Shown here piece by piece: positions 8,227 to 17,352 of a DNA stretch of 64,000 nt (positions within the stretch are counted from its first letter, which is position 1; each line of letters opens with the position of its first letter). Both the position numbers and the translations under genes were made by a program. The stretch lies in NCBI GenBank assembly GCA_963826695.1, contig CAWGXZ010000005.1:62001-126000 (forward strand), in the 5' to 3' direction. The notes beneath the pieces are model-generated. The model made no database searches. It was not told the DNA's origin and saw only the letters and a program-made list of their open reading frames with translations. This DNA is from CAWGXZ01 sp963826695 (GTDB lineage: Bacteria; Pseudomonadota; Gammaproteobacteria; Burkholderiales; Burkholderiaceae_C).

Positions 8227-9510
8227 ATGAGCAAGCTATTCAGTTGGCGCCACGTCCAGGAGCGGGTCGACACCGTCGTCGCACCCGACGAGCGGCTGTC
8301 GTGGACGCAGACCACGGTGCTCGGCATGCAGCACGTGATCGCGATGTTCGGCGCGACGGTGCTCGCGCCGCTGCTGATGGGCTTCGACCCCAACGTCGCC
8401 ATCCTGATGAGCGGCGTCGGCACGCTGATCTTCTTCCTGGTCGTCGGCGGCAAGGTGCCGAGCTACCTGGGGTCGAGCTTCGCCTTCATCGGCGTCGTCA
8501 TCGCCGCCAGCGGCTACGCCGGCCAGGGGCCGAACCCGAACCTCGGCGTGGCGCTCGGCGGCATCATCGCCTGTGGCGCGGCGGTGTTGGCGATCGGCCT
8601 GGTGGTGCAGGCGGTCGGCACGCGCTGGATCGAGTCGCTGATGCCGCCGGTCGTCACCGGCACGGTGGTCGCGGTGATCGGTCTCAACCTCGCCGCGGTG
8701 CCGATCAAGAACATGGCGCCGACCGGCTTCGATGCCTGGATGCAGGCGGCAACCTTCGTCAGCGTCGCGCTGGTGGCGGTCTACACCCGCGGGCTGACGC
8801 AGCGGCTGCTGATCCTGGTGGGGCTGATCGTTGCGACCGCCTTCTATGCGTTGCTGACCAACGGCTTCGGCCTGGGCAAGCCGATCGACCTGGGCCGCGT
8901 CGCCGCGGCGGCGTGGTGGGGCCTGCCGCGTTTCGCCGCGCCGACCTTCGATGCGCGCGCGATGCTGCTGATCGCACCGGTGGCGGTGGTGCTGGTGGCC
9001 GAGAACCTCGGCCACGTCAAGGCTGTCGCGGCGATGACCGGGCGCAACCTCGACGCCAGCCTCGGCCGCGCCTTCGTCGGCGACGGCGTCGCAACGATGG
9101 CCAGCGGCTTCGCCGGCGGCACCGGCATGACGACCTACGCCGAGAACATCGGCGTGATGGCAGCGACGCGCGTCTATTCGACGGCGATGTTCGTCGTCGC
9201 CGGCGCGATGGCGGTGCTGCTCGGCTTCAGCCCCAAGTTCGGCGCGCTGATCCAGGCGGTGCCGCTGGCGGTGATGGGCGGCGTGAGCATCGTCGTCTTC
9301 GGCCTGATCGCCGTGGCGGGCGCCAAGATCTGGGTCCAGAACCAGGTCGACTTCGGCGACAACCGCAACCTGATGGTCGCGGCGATCCCGCTGATCCTGG
9401 GTACCGGCGACTACACGCTGAAGTTCGGCGCGTTCGCGCTCGGTGGCATCGGCACCGCCACCTTCGGAGCGATCCTGCTCAACGCGCTGCTCGGCCGCGG
9501 CCGGCTCTGA
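8227..9510 (+). CDS. NCS2-family uracil/xanthine permease
   Basis: Inner-membrane nucleobase:proton symporter of the NCS2 (UraA/PbuX) family, 427 residues. About twelve to fourteen hydrophobic segments are visible. Family motifs include LGMQHVIAMFGATVLAPLLMG near the start, SSFAFIG, PPVVTGTVVAVIGLNLA, LVAENLGHVKAV with the transport-critical Glu, and FAGGTGMTTYAENIGVMAATRVYS. The last is close to UraA-type uracil carriers, so uracil is the likeliest substrate; xanthine or another pyrimidine cannot be excluded. A GAAGGAA ribosome-binding sequence precedes ATG 8227. The gene is divergent from chaN and apparently monocistronic. Confidence 0.92.
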   Translation: MSKLFSWRHVQERVDTVVAPDERLSWTQTTVLGMQHVIAMFGATVLAPLLMGFDPNVAILMSGVGTLIFFLVVGGKVPSYLGSSFAFIGVVIAASGYAGQGPNPNLGVALGGIIACGAAVLAIGLVVQAVGTRWIESLMPPVVTGTVVAVIGLNLAAVPIKNMAPTGFDAWMQAATFVSVALVAVYTRGLTQRLLILVGLIVATAFYALLTNGFGLGKPIDLGRVAAAAWWGLPRFAAPTFDARAMLLIAPVAVVLVAENLGHVKAVAAMTGRNLDASLGRAFVGDGVATMASGFAGGTGMTTYAENIGVMAATRVYSTAMFVVAGAMAVLLGFSPKFGALIQAVPLAVMGGVSIVVFGLIAVAGAKIWVQNQVDFGDNRNLMVAAIPLILGTGDYTLKFGAFALGGIGTATFGAILLNALLGRGRL

Positions 9511-9694
9511 GCGCTGACACGCGTTTGCCTTTCACGTCCGTCTCGGGTTAGTACGGATGTGATCGCCGAGCACCCCGAATAAACTGAGAAACCGCTTTCT
9601 GACGCATCTTCCTCCGGTCGTGAGACGGCATCCCGGTCCGTTCTCACCGCCGGGAATGATTGTCGGTCGTTCTTCGGTCGGTGCAACCTCGCGA

Positions 9695-9706
9695 GTAAGC
9701 GCTTTC
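9695..9706. promoter_or_regulatory. Candidate LacI-family operator (GTAAGCGCTTTC)
   Basis: The AAGCGCTT core at 9697-9704 is a perfect palindrome and the classic centre of LacI-family operators. It lies about 50 bp upstream of the GTG start of the first transporter gene. A LacI-type regulator is encoded in the same cluster at 19178-20233, so autoregulation of the cluster from this site is a reasonable inference. Only one such site was seen in the window. Confidence 0.55.
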
Positions 9707-9754
9707 TTGAGCCGCGTGTCGACGTGCCCGATTGATTCCTTGCAGGAGAAACTC

Positions 9755-11404
9755 GTGACCTCATCCCTATCTCGCCACGTGCCAATGGCGCCGTTCCTCG
9801 GCACTCTGAAGGCGCATGCCATGCAGTGGTTGTTGCTCTCGGCAATCGCATGCTTCGGCCTGCTCGGTGCTGCCACGTGGGCACAAGCTGCGGAGAAGAG
9901 GACGCTGGTGATCGGCATGGACATCGGCGACGGCCGGACCTATGACCCGGCGCGCCAGGCCGATCTCTCACCGCCCCTGACGCTCGGCGCGGTCTATGAA
10001 ACGCTGGTCACGCTTTCCGCTGACAACCTCAGCGAGGTGAAACCTTCGCTGGCAACGTCGTGGGCGCTGGGGCCATCGAAGCAGTCCTGGATTTTCAAGC
10101 TGCGTCCGGGCGTCAAGTTCTGGAACGGCGACACGCTGAGCGCCGACGACGTCAAGTTCTCGCTCGACCGGCTGCTCAACGTGAAGGACCAGCCGAGCGC
10201 CGATGCGGCCAACCTCCAGCGCATCGAAGTGGTCGATCCGCTCACCGTCGAGATCTTTCTCAAGGTCGCGGCGCCTTCGAACCTGATCGACCTGACGGGC
10301 ACGGTCTTTTCGATCTACTCGAAGAAGATGGTCGAGGCACAGGGCGGCGCCAGCACTGCCGACGCGGCGACCAAGGACAAGGCCACCGCATGGCTGAACG
10401 CCAACTCGGCGGGTAGCGGCCCTTATTACATGACGGCATGGGAGCGCAACTCGCAGGTCACGCTGATGCGCAATCCGCATTTCCACGGCGGCAAGCCGGG
10501 CTTCGACCGCGTGCTGATCCGCCACATCTCGGACGGCGCCGCGCAGCTGCTGGCGATCCGCCGCGGCGACATCGATCTCGCGATGAACCTGAACTCCGAG
10601 CAGATCGACAGCCTGGCGGGCAGCAAGGACGTGTCGATCCAGAAGACCAACAGCATCGACACCTTCCTGATGACACTGACCAACAACGCGTCGATGAACC
10701 CGGCTCTCGCCAAGCCCGAGGCGCGCCGCGCGGTCGCCGCGGCGATCGACTATGACGGCCTGATCAAGGGCCTCGTCGGCGGCTTCTCGCTGCGCCCGGC
10801 GTCGTTCATCCCGATCGGGGCGGCAGGCGTCACCGAAGCCTCGTCGAAGGCCATGGGCTTCAAGGAAGACCTGCCGCGTGCGCGCAAGCTGCTCAAGGAG
10901 GCGGGTCTGGCGGACGGCTTCGGCTTCGAGCTCGTCTACCCCAACACGCCGTACTTCAGCACCTCGTTCCAGCTCATCGCGCAGAAGATCCAGTCGGACC
11001 TGTCACGGGTCGGCATCAAGGTCGACCTGAAGCCGATGGACTCGGTCAACTGGCGCACCCAGTTCAACGGCGGCAAGACGCAGTCGACGCTGGCATTCTG
11101 GACCGCGACCGCGCCGAACCCCTACGTGTGGGCCAGCGCCTCGGTGCAGCGGCTCGCCAAGCGCGTCTATTGGGAGCCGTCTGCCGAGATGAACGAGCTG
11201 ATCGAGAAGGCGCGCTCGGAGCCGAACACCAAGGTGCAGCAGGGGCTCTACGCCAAGTACCAGCAGCAACTCATCGACCAGGCCAACTACATCATGCTGC
11301 TGCAGCCGATCTACCGGGTGGCCGTCAACAAGGCGGTCACCGGCGTCGAGCTGACAGCGAACATCTGGAAGATGGACATGAAGAAGATCAGGCCGGCGGT
11401 CTGA
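9755..11404 (+). CDS. ABC transporter substrate-binding protein, peptide/nickel type (SBP_bac_5)
   Basis: Periplasmic binding protein of the oligopeptide/dipeptide/nickel class, about 549 residues. The GTG at 9755 is chosen because GCAGGAG lies six bases upstream. The N-terminus carries a signal peptide with hydrophobic core LLLSAIACFGLLGAATWA ending in AQAA, then mature EKRTLVIGMDIGDGRTYDPARQADLS. Family features include LGAVYETLV, LRPGVKFWNGDTLSADDVKFSLDR and SGPYYMTAWERN. It heads the LacI-linked cluster and is followed by two permeases and a dual ATPase. Members of this class also carry oligosaccharides and sugar acids, so the ligand may be one of the compounds handled by the enzymes downstream. 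Confidence 0.92.
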   Translation: MTSSLSRHVPMAPFLGTLKAHAMQWLLLSAIACFGLLGAATWAQAAEKRTLVIGMDIGDGRTYDPARQADLSPPLTLGAVYETLVTLSADNLSEVKPSLATSWALGPSKQSWIFKLRPGVKFWNGDTLSADDVKFSLDRLLNVKDQPSADAANLQRIEVVDPLTVEIFLKVAAPSNLIDLTGTVFSIYSKKMVEAQGGASTADAATKDKATAWLNANSAGSGPYYMTAWERNSQVTLMRNPHFHGGKPGFDRVLIRHISDGAAQLLAIRRGDIDLAMNLNSEQIDSLAGSKDVSIQKTNSIDTFLMTLTNNASMNPALAKPEARRAVAAAIDYDGLIKGLVGGFSLRPASFIPIGAAGVTEASSKAMGFKEDLPRARKLLKEAGLADGFGFELVYPNTPYFSTSFQLIAQKIQSDLSRVGIKVDLKPMDSVNWRTQFNGGKTQSTLAFWTATAPNPYVWASASVQRLAKRVYWEPSAEMNELIEKARSEPNTKVQQGLYAKYQQQLIDQANYIMLLQPIYRVAVNKAVTGVELTANIWKMDMKKIRPAV

Positions 11405-11432
11405 TCGACGCGTCGCAGCCGGGCCAGCGAAC

Positions 11433-12443
11433 ATGATCTACATCGCGAAACGCCTGCTGGCGATGCTGTTGACCGCCCTCGCGGCCACGGTCGTCATCTT
11501 CCTGATCTCGACGCAGGTGCCGGGCGACCCGGTGCTCGCCCAGCTCGGCGACCTCGCGGCCTCGGATCCGGCGATCGTCAAGGCGTTTCGCGCCCGCTGG
11601 AGCCTGGACGAGCCGGTGTGGGTCCGCTACTGGACCTTTCTCAGCCGACTCGCGCACGGCGACCTGGGCATGTCGATCTCGACCTTCCGACCGGTGATGG
11701 ACGACATCCGCCAGTACGCACCGGCAACGCTCGAACTCGCCACCGTCGCGTTCCTGATCTCCCTCATGGTCGGCATTCCGCTCGGCATCGCCGCGGGCGT
11801 GTGGCGCGACACATGGATCGACCACGTGGCTCGCATGCTGTCGCTGCTCGGGGTGTCGGCGCCGACGTTCTGGCTCGCCTTCATCGCCTTGTCGGTGTTC
11901 TATGGCGGCCTGCAGATTGCGCCCGGCCCGGGCCGGCTCGATGTCTCGTCGATTCCACCGGCTGCGGTGACCGGTCTCTACACGATCGACGCCATCCTTG
12001 CCGGCGACTGGGAAGTCCTTCATGACGCCGCCGCGCACCTGGTGCTGCCCTCGCTGGTGCTCGCCGCCGCGACGATGGGTCTGATCACGCGCACCACGCG
12101 CTCGAGCATGCTCGACTCGCTGAACCAGGACTACGTTCGCGTTGCCCGCTCGAAGGGCCTGAGCGAGACCCGCATCGTGCTGCGGCATGCGCTGCCCAAC
12201 GCGCTGCTGCCGATCGTCACGCTGGCAGGTATCGCCTACGCGATCCTGCTGACCGGTGCCGTGATGACCGAGACCATCTTCTCGTGGCCGGGCCTCGGGC
12301 GCTACACCTTCCGCAGCGCCGTCACGCTCGACGTCCCGGCCATCATGGGCATCACCCTGATCGTTGCCGTCGTCTACCTGGTCATCAACTTCCTGACCGA
12401 CCTCTCGTACCTGGTGCTCGACCCGCGGTCGACCCGGCGCTGA
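11433..12443 (+). CDS. ABC transporter permease, DppB type
   Basis: First inner-membrane permease of the peptide-type importer, 336 residues. It starts MIYIAKRLLAMLLTALAATVVIFLI, the usual DppB-like N-terminal helix, followed by VPGDPV and a periplasmic loop. Six transmembrane segments are apparent. The EAA-like cytoplasmic loop DYVRVARSKGLSETRIVLRHALPNALLP couples to the ATPase. The conserved C-terminus LTDLSYLVLDPRSTRR is present. The gene follows the binding-protein gene by 28 bp and is followed by the second permease after 29 bp. Confidence 0.93.
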   Translation: MIYIAKRLLAMLLTALAATVVIFLISTQVPGDPVLAQLGDLAASDPAIVKAFRARWSLDEPVWVRYWTFLSRLAHGDLGMSISTFRPVMDDIRQYAPATLELATVAFLISLMVGIPLGIAAGVWRDTWIDHVARMLSLLGVSAPTFWLAFIALSVFYGGLQIAPGPGRLDVSSIPPAAVTGLYTIDAILAGDWEVLHDAAAHLVLPSLVLAAATMGLITRTTRSSMLDSLNQDYVRVARSKGLSETRIVLRHALPNALLPIVTLAGIAYAILLTGAVMTETIFSWPGLGRYTFRSAVTLDVPAIMGITLIVAVVYLVINFLTDLSYLVLDPRSTRR

Positions 12444-12472
12444 CGGCAACGGCCCGACAGAAAGGCAATTCG

Positions 12473-13306
12473 ATGCTGAGGTCCCTCGCGCGCCAGTTCA
12501 GGCGCTACGGCCTTCCGGCGATCGGCGGTCTGCTGATCGTCGGCTGGATCCTGATCGCGCTCGCCGCACCGCTGATCGCTCCGAATGCACCCGACAGCGT
12601 CGAGATCGGCCGCCGCCTGGCGGCGCCGAGCGCAGAACACTGGTTCGGCACCGATGCACTGGGACGCGACGTGCTGTCGCGCGTCATCTACGGCTCACGC
12701 ATCTCGCTTATCGCCGGCATCGTCGTGGTCCTCGTCGGCGGGATCATCGGCACGTTGATCGGCGGGCTCTCGACCTATATCGGCGGCAAGGTCGAGGAAG
12801 CCATGATGCGGCTCACCGACGTCGTGATGTGCTTCCCGCCGATGATCCTCGCGCTGGCGATCGCCGCTGCACTCGGCATCGGCGTCGGCAACACCATCCT
12901 GGCGATGCTGGTCGTCTGGTGGCCCAAGTTCGCCCGGCTCGCGCGCAGCGTCGTCGTCGTCCAACGCAACCAGGAATACGTCGAAGCCGCCCGGGTGCTG
13001 GGCTACGGCCACGGGCGCATCTTCTTCCGCCATGTGCTGCCGAACTCGGTCGGTGCGCTGATCGTGCTGCTGACGCTCGACGTCGGCACCGCCATCATCA
13101 CCTTCGCCGGCCTGAGCTTCCTCGGACTCGGCGTCGTGCCGCCGACCGCCGAATGGGGCGCGATGGTGTCCGAAGGCCGCGAACTGGTCGAGCAGTGGTG
13201 GGTCGCGACCTTCCCGGGCCTGGCGATCCTGTCGGTGGTGATCGGCTTCAACTTCTTCGGCGACGGCATCCGCGACTGGCTGGACCCGCGCTCGCTGAGC
13301 CGCTGA
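12473..13306 (+). CDS. ABC transporter permease, DppC type
   Basis: Second permease subunit of the importer, 277 residues from ATG 12473. The N-terminal helix IGGLLIVGWILIALAAPLIAP is followed by the DppC hallmark HWFGTDALGRDVLSRVIYGSRISL. The EAA loop is QEYVEAARVLGYGHGRIFFRHVLPNS. The end reads GDGIRDWLDPRSLSR, the conserved family terminus. An AGAAAGGC sequence lies just upstream of the start. Together with the DppB-type subunit it would form the heterodimeric channel served by the fused ATPase downstream. Confidence 0.93.
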   Translation: MLRSLARQFRRYGLPAIGGLLIVGWILIALAAPLIAPNAPDSVEIGRRLAAPSAEHWFGTDALGRDVLSRVIYGSRISLIAGIVVVLVGGIIGTLIGGLSTYIGGKVEEAMMRLTDVVMCFPPMILALAIAAALGIGVGNTILAMLVVWWPKFARLARSVVVVQRNQEYVEAARVLGYGHGRIFFRHVLPNSVGALIVLLTLDVGTAIITFAGLSFLGLGVVPPTAEWGAMVSEGRELVEQWWVATFPGLAILSVVIGFNFFGDGIRDWLDPRSLSR

Positions 13307-13323
13307 ACGATGGACAAGCGCAG

Positions 13324-15444
13324 ATGAAACCCGTCGCCGATCGGCCCCGCATCCGCGACCGCGTCGCCGCAGACGGTGCTGTCATGAAGACCCCGGAGGA
13401 TTCCGCATTCCTGCTCGAACTGCGCGAGCTTCGCACGCGGTTCACGATCGGCGACGACGTCGCCAACGCCGTCGACGGGCTGAGCATCAGCGTGCGCGCC
13501 GGCGAGGCGGTCGGCATCGTCGGCGAGTCGGGTTCCGGCAAGAGCGTGACGGCGCTGTCGATCACGCGGCTGCTGGGCGGCCGGCACACGCTGTCGGGCC
13601 AGGTGCTGTTCGGCGGCCGCGACGTGCTGGCGATGGACGAGGCCGAGCTGCGCGCGATGCGCGGCGGCGACATCTCGATGATCTTCCAGGACCCGATGAC
13701 CTCGCTGAATCCGGTGATGAAGATCTCCGCCCAGCTGATCGAGGGGATGAAATCGCACGGCCGCTTCAGCCAACGCGAAGCCCGCCAGCGCGCGCTCGAC
13801 CTGCTCAAGCGGATGGGAATCTCTTCGCCCGAGCGCGTGATGGCGGGCCATGCGCACCAGCTGTCGGGCGGAATGCGGCAACGCGTCATGCTGGCGATCG
13901 GCTTTGCCAACAAGCCGCAGCTGATCATTGCCGACGAGCCGACCACCGCGCTCGACGTGACGGTGCAGGCGCAGATCCTCGACCTGCTCAAGGAGGTCAG
14001 CCGCGAATCCGGCACCGCGGTGCTGCTGATCAGCCACGACCTCGGCGTCATCGCCAACGTCTGCTCGCGGATCGTCGTCATGTACGGCGGCGAAGTGGTG
14101 GAGGAAGGCGCCTCGCAGGACCTGCTGACGAACCCGCAGCACCCGTACACCTGGGCGCTGCTGAATGCGGCGCCGCACCTCGACAGCGCCTCGTCCGCCG
14201 ACAAGCACCTGCCCTCGATCGGCGGCATGCCGCCCGACATCCTCAACATGCCGCCCGGCTGCCGCTTCGCCGACCGCTGCCCGTTCCGGATCGACATCTG
14301 CGACACGCATCCGGACCTGTTGCCGGTCGGTCCGGCGCGGCTGAGCCGCTGCTGGGTGACGCAGCAGGGCACGGTACTGACCCGGCCCGACAAGGGCGCA
14401 GCCGTTGCCGTTGCCAGTGCGGCTGCGCCGGTGCGTGAACAGCCGCGCGTCGTCGAGGCGGTGGAGCCGCTGCTGCAGGCGATCGGGCTGGTCAAGCACT
14501 TCGACGTGCGCAGCGACGATTTCTTCGGCCGGCACGCGCAAGTTCAGGGCGGTCGACGGCGTCGACTTCTCGATCGGGCGCGGCGAGCTCGTCGGCTTGG
14601 TCGGCGAATCGGGCTGCGGAAAGTCGACGGTGGCCCGGCTGCTGACGCGCATCCACACGCCGACCGCCGGCGAGATCCGCTTCGAGGGCCACGACATCGC
14701 CCACTTCGACGCTGCGGCGCTGCGGCCGGTGCGAAGGCGCATCCAGATGATCTTCCAGGACCCGTATGCGTCGCTGAACCCGCGCATGACGGTGGCGCAG
14801 ATCCTTCGCGAGCCGATCCTGTTCCACGGCATCGCCGACGACCGGTGCCGAGGCCGACCGTCAGGTCGTCGGCGCTGCTCGACAAGGTCGGCCTCTCGCC
14901 GAAGTCGCTGCGCAAGTTCCCGCACGAATTTTCCGGCGGGCAGCGGCAGCGCATCGGCATTGCGCGGGCGCTCGCGGTGAAGCCCGAACTGATCATTGCC
15001 GACGAGCCGATCGCCGCGCTCGACGTCAACATCCAGGCGCAGATCATCAACCTGCTGCTCGATCTGCAGCAGGAGATGGGACTCACCTGCCTGTTCATCG
15101 CACACGACCTCGCGGTGGTGCGGCACATCTCCGACCGCATCCTCGTGATGTACCTCGGCGTGATCGTCGAGTCCGGCCGCTCCTTCGAGCTGTTTGCCAA
15201 TCCGCTCCATCCGTACACGAAATCGCTGATCTCGGCGATCCCGGTGCACGACCTGACGCATGCCCGCCCCGACCGTATTCGCCCGCTCGGCGAGCCGGCG
15301 AGCAGCATGAACCCGCCCTCCGGTTGCCGCTTCCACACCCGCTGCCCGCACGCCCAGCCGGTCTGTCGCGAGCGGGTGCCGGAGATGCGCGAGGTGCTAC
15401 CCGGACGCCACGCGGCCTGCCATTTCGCTCTGGAACTTCAATGA
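13324..15444 (+). CDS. Dual ABC ATPase, DppD-DppF fusion (three single-base insertions as read)
   Basis: Two peptide-importer ATPases in one polypeptide of about 705 residues once frames are repaired. The first half has Walker A GESGSGKSV, signature LSGGMRQRV, Walker B LIIADEPTTALD and the family C-terminal CRFADRCPFRIDIC. The second half has GESGCGKST, FSGGQRQRI, LIIADEPIAALD and CRFHTRCPHAQPVC. The middle is out of frame: extra bases are implied near 14535 (GGCCGG for GGCGG), near 14843 and near 14865. The three single insertions restore the original frame, and both ends are intact. ATG 13324 is used; ATG 13384 is an alternative. Its stop overlaps the dehydrogenase start (ATGA). Confidence 0.88.
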   Translation: MKPVADRPRIRDRVAADGAVMKTPEDSAFLLELRELRTRFTIGDDVANAVDGLSISVRAGEAVGIVGESGSGKSVTALSITRLLGGRHTLSGQVLFGGRDVLAMDEAELRAMRGGDISMIFQDPMTSLNPVMKISAQLIEGMKSHGRFSQREARQRALDLLKRMGISSPERVMAGHAHQLSGGMRQRVMLAIGFANKPQLIIADEPTTALDVTVQAQILDLLKEVSRESGTAVLLISHDLGVIANVCSRIVVMYGGEVVEEGASQDLLTNPQHPYTWALLNAAPHLDSASSADKHLPSIGGMPPDILNMPPGCRFADRCPFRIDICDTHPDLLPVGPARLSRCWVTQQGTVLTRPDKGAAVAVASAAAPVREQPRVVEAVEPLLQAIGLVKHFDVRSDDFFGRHAQVQGGRRRRLLDRARRARRLGRRIGLRKVDGGPAADAHPHADRRRDPLRGPRHRPLRRCGAAAGAKAHPDDLPGPVCVAEPAHDGGADPSRADPVPRHRRRPVPRPTVRSSALLDKVGLSPKSLRKFPHEFSGGQRQRIGIARALAVKPELIIADEPIAALDVNIQAQIINLLLDLQQEMGLTCLFIAHDLAVVRHISDRILVMYLGVIVESGRSFELFANPLHPYTKSLISAIPVHDLTHARPDRIRPLGEPASSMNPPSGCRFHTRCPHAQPVCRERVPEMREVLPGRHAACHFALELQ

Positions 15445-16442
15445 CCCCGAATCCGAATTCCGCTGCGCAGATCGTGCTGGCGCATCCCGCCGGCGTCCGC
15501 CGCAACTACTTCCGCGAGGAAGCGGTCGCGGCACTGCGGAGCCTGGGAACGCTGCGCATCAACGACAGCGGCCACGAGTGGTCGACCGACGAGCTGATCG
15601 ACGCCGCGCGCGGCTGCCAGGTGCTGGTGGCTTATCGCGAAACCCCGGGCGAAGGCCGCGTGTTCGATGCCTTGCCCGAGCTGAAGGCCTACGTGCGCTG
15701 TGCCGTCGACATCCGCAACATCGACCTCGCGGCCGCCAATCGCAACGGTGTGCTGGTGACACACGTCAGCGGCGTCTTCGTCTCCGGCGTCGCGGAGTGG
15801 ACGATTGCCGCAATGATCGATCTCGGGCGCAACTTCTCCGCCCTGATCGCGGCCTACCGTGCCGGCACGGTACCGGTCGGCAATGTGGGCCGGGAACTGC
15901 GCGGTGCGACGCTCGGCATCATCGGCTACGGCCGCATCAGCCGCTACCTGTGCGATCTGGCGCTCGCCTTCGGCATGCGCGTGCGGGTCAGCGATCCCTA
16001 CGCGAAGGTCGATCATCCCCAGGTCGAGCAGGTTCCGATGGCGCAACTGCTGGCGGAATCGGACCATGTCGTCTGCCTGGCCGTTGCCAACGCCGAAACC
16101 GAGAACCTGATGAATGCCGAAGCGTTCGCGCTGATGAAGCCGTCGGCCTACTTCATCAACCCGTCGCGCGGCAACCTCGTCGACGAGCGGGCACTGCTCG
16201 ATGCACTCGAGTCGGGCCGCATCGCCGGCTGCGCGCTCGATGTCGGGCGTGCGCTCGACCAGATGCCGTCGCCGGAGCTGACCGCCCATCCCAGGGTCAT
16301 CGCGACGCCCCACGTCGCCGGTCTGACGCCGGCCCTGGACGGCCAGTCGGCCGAGGCGATCTCGCAGGTCGCCGAGATCCTCGCCGGGCGCATTCCGGGC
16401 GGTGCCCTGAATGCCGATCACGCGCGGCGCATGGCGGCATGA
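15441..16442 (+). CDS. D-2-hydroxyacid dehydrogenase family protein, divergent active site
   Basis: NAD(P)-dependent 2-hydroxyacid dehydrogenase fold, 333 residues, which would interconvert a 2-oxo acid and a 2-hydroxy acid. The Rossmann region is LGIIGYGRISRYL, with Ser in place of the third Gly of GxGxxG. The catalytic Arg is in NPSRGNLVDE and the His in IATPHVAG. The usual catalytic Glu segment (DVFxxEP) reads DVGRALDQMPSPEL, so the Glu seems replaced. It may have changed substrate or activity. ATG 15441 overlaps the ABC ATPase stop, and its own stop overlaps the amidohydrolase start, so transporter and enzymes are translationally coupled. Confidence 0.82.
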   Translation: MTPNPNSAAQIVLAHPAGVRRNYFREEAVAALRSLGTLRINDSGHEWSTDELIDAARGCQVLVAYRETPGEGRVFDALPELKAYVRCAVDIRNIDLAAANRNGVLVTHVSGVFVSGVAEWTIAAMIDLGRNFSALIAAYRAGTVPVGNVGRELRGATLGIIGYGRISRYLCDLALAFGMRVRVSDPYAKVDHPQVEQVPMAQLLAESDHVVCLAVANAETENLMNAEAFALMKPSAYFINPSRGNLVDERALLDALESGRIAGCALDVGRALDQMPSPELTAHPRVIATPHVAGLTPALDGQSAEAISQVAEILAGRIPGGALNADHARRMAA

Positions 16443-17329
16443 CACCCGCGGCGCACGGGGAGCCGCCGCAGGGCGACGTGGCGCCGAGGCGCCTGCCTGC
16501 GGGCGCCTGCGATTGCCACATGCACATCTTCGACGAGCGCTTCTCCGCACTGCCCGGTGCGCTGTTCCGCGCTGCGCCGGTTGCCGCCTACCGGGGGCTC
16601 GCGGAGTCGCTCGGCATCGACCGCATGGTCGTCGTCCAGCCGAGCGGCTACGGCTTCGACAACGCATGCACGCTCGATGCGCTCGCCCAGCTCGGCGAGG
16701 CGTCGCGTGGCGTCGTCGTGATCGCGCCGGACACGCCAGCCGACGAACTGCGGCGAATGCATGCGCAGGGCGTGCGCGGCGTGCGGTACATGATGTTGCG
16801 TGAAGGAGGGCTCGGCTGGCATTCGATGGCCGCGATGGCGGACGCGGTCGGCGCGCTCGGATGGCACCTGAACCTTCAGTTCGACGGCCATCAACTGCCT
16901 GAGCGCGCAGCCGCGCTGGGCGCGCTGCCGGTCGACCTGGTGATCGACCACTTCGGCGCCTTCCTCGACGGTGCCGAGCCCGATGGTGCGGCCTTTCGCA
17001 CCTTGCTGCGGCTGATGGAGTCCGGTCGCGTCTGGGTCAAGTTGTCGGCGCCTTACGCCTACCGCATGTCGGCCAGCGGCGCGCCCGATTTCCCTGAAGT
17101 GGGTCGACTCGCGGCGGAACTGATCTCGGCCTTTCCCGAGCGCTGCCTTTGGGCGACCGACTGGCCGCACGTCACCGAAGCGACATGGCCATCGGACACG
17201 GCGCTGCTGGCGCTTTTCGAACGCTGGGCCGTCGACGAGGCGACCCGCCAGCGCATCCTGGTCGACAACCCCACGCGCCTCTACGGCTTCGCGAACGCGA
17301 GTTCCGGATCGCGCGCAACCGCCACCTGA
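16439..17329 (+). CDS. Amidohydrolase family 2 protein (COG3618, lactonase-like)
   Basis: TIM-barrel metal-dependent hydrolase, 296 residues. It has the metal-binding HxH motif in CDCHMHIFD, a central VIDHFGAF with conserved His, and the C-terminal Asp motif LWATDWPH. This group includes 2-pyrone-4,6-dicarboxylate lactonase (LigI) and D-galactarolactone isomerase, so opening or isomerising a lactone of the imported acid is a sensible guess. The start ATG 16439 overlaps the dehydrogenase stop (ATGA). A paralogue lies at 32999-33856 in the GntR cluster. No signal peptide. Confidence 0.85.
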   Translation: MTPAAHGEPPQGDVAPRRLPAGACDCHMHIFDERFSALPGALFRAAPVAAYRGLAESLGIDRMVVVQPSGYGFDNACTLDALAQLGEASRGVVVIAPDTPADELRRMHAQGVRGVRYMMLREGGLGWHSMAAMADAVGALGWHLNLQFDGHQLPERAAALGALPVDLVIDHFGAFLDGAEPDGAAFRTLLRLMESGRVWVKLSAPYAYRMSASGAPDFPEVGRLAAELISAFPERCLWATDWPHVTEATWPSDTALLALFERWAVDEATRQRILVDNPTRLYGFANASSGSRATAT

Positions 17330-17352
17330 GCAAGCCCTTGCCCGCACCCACC

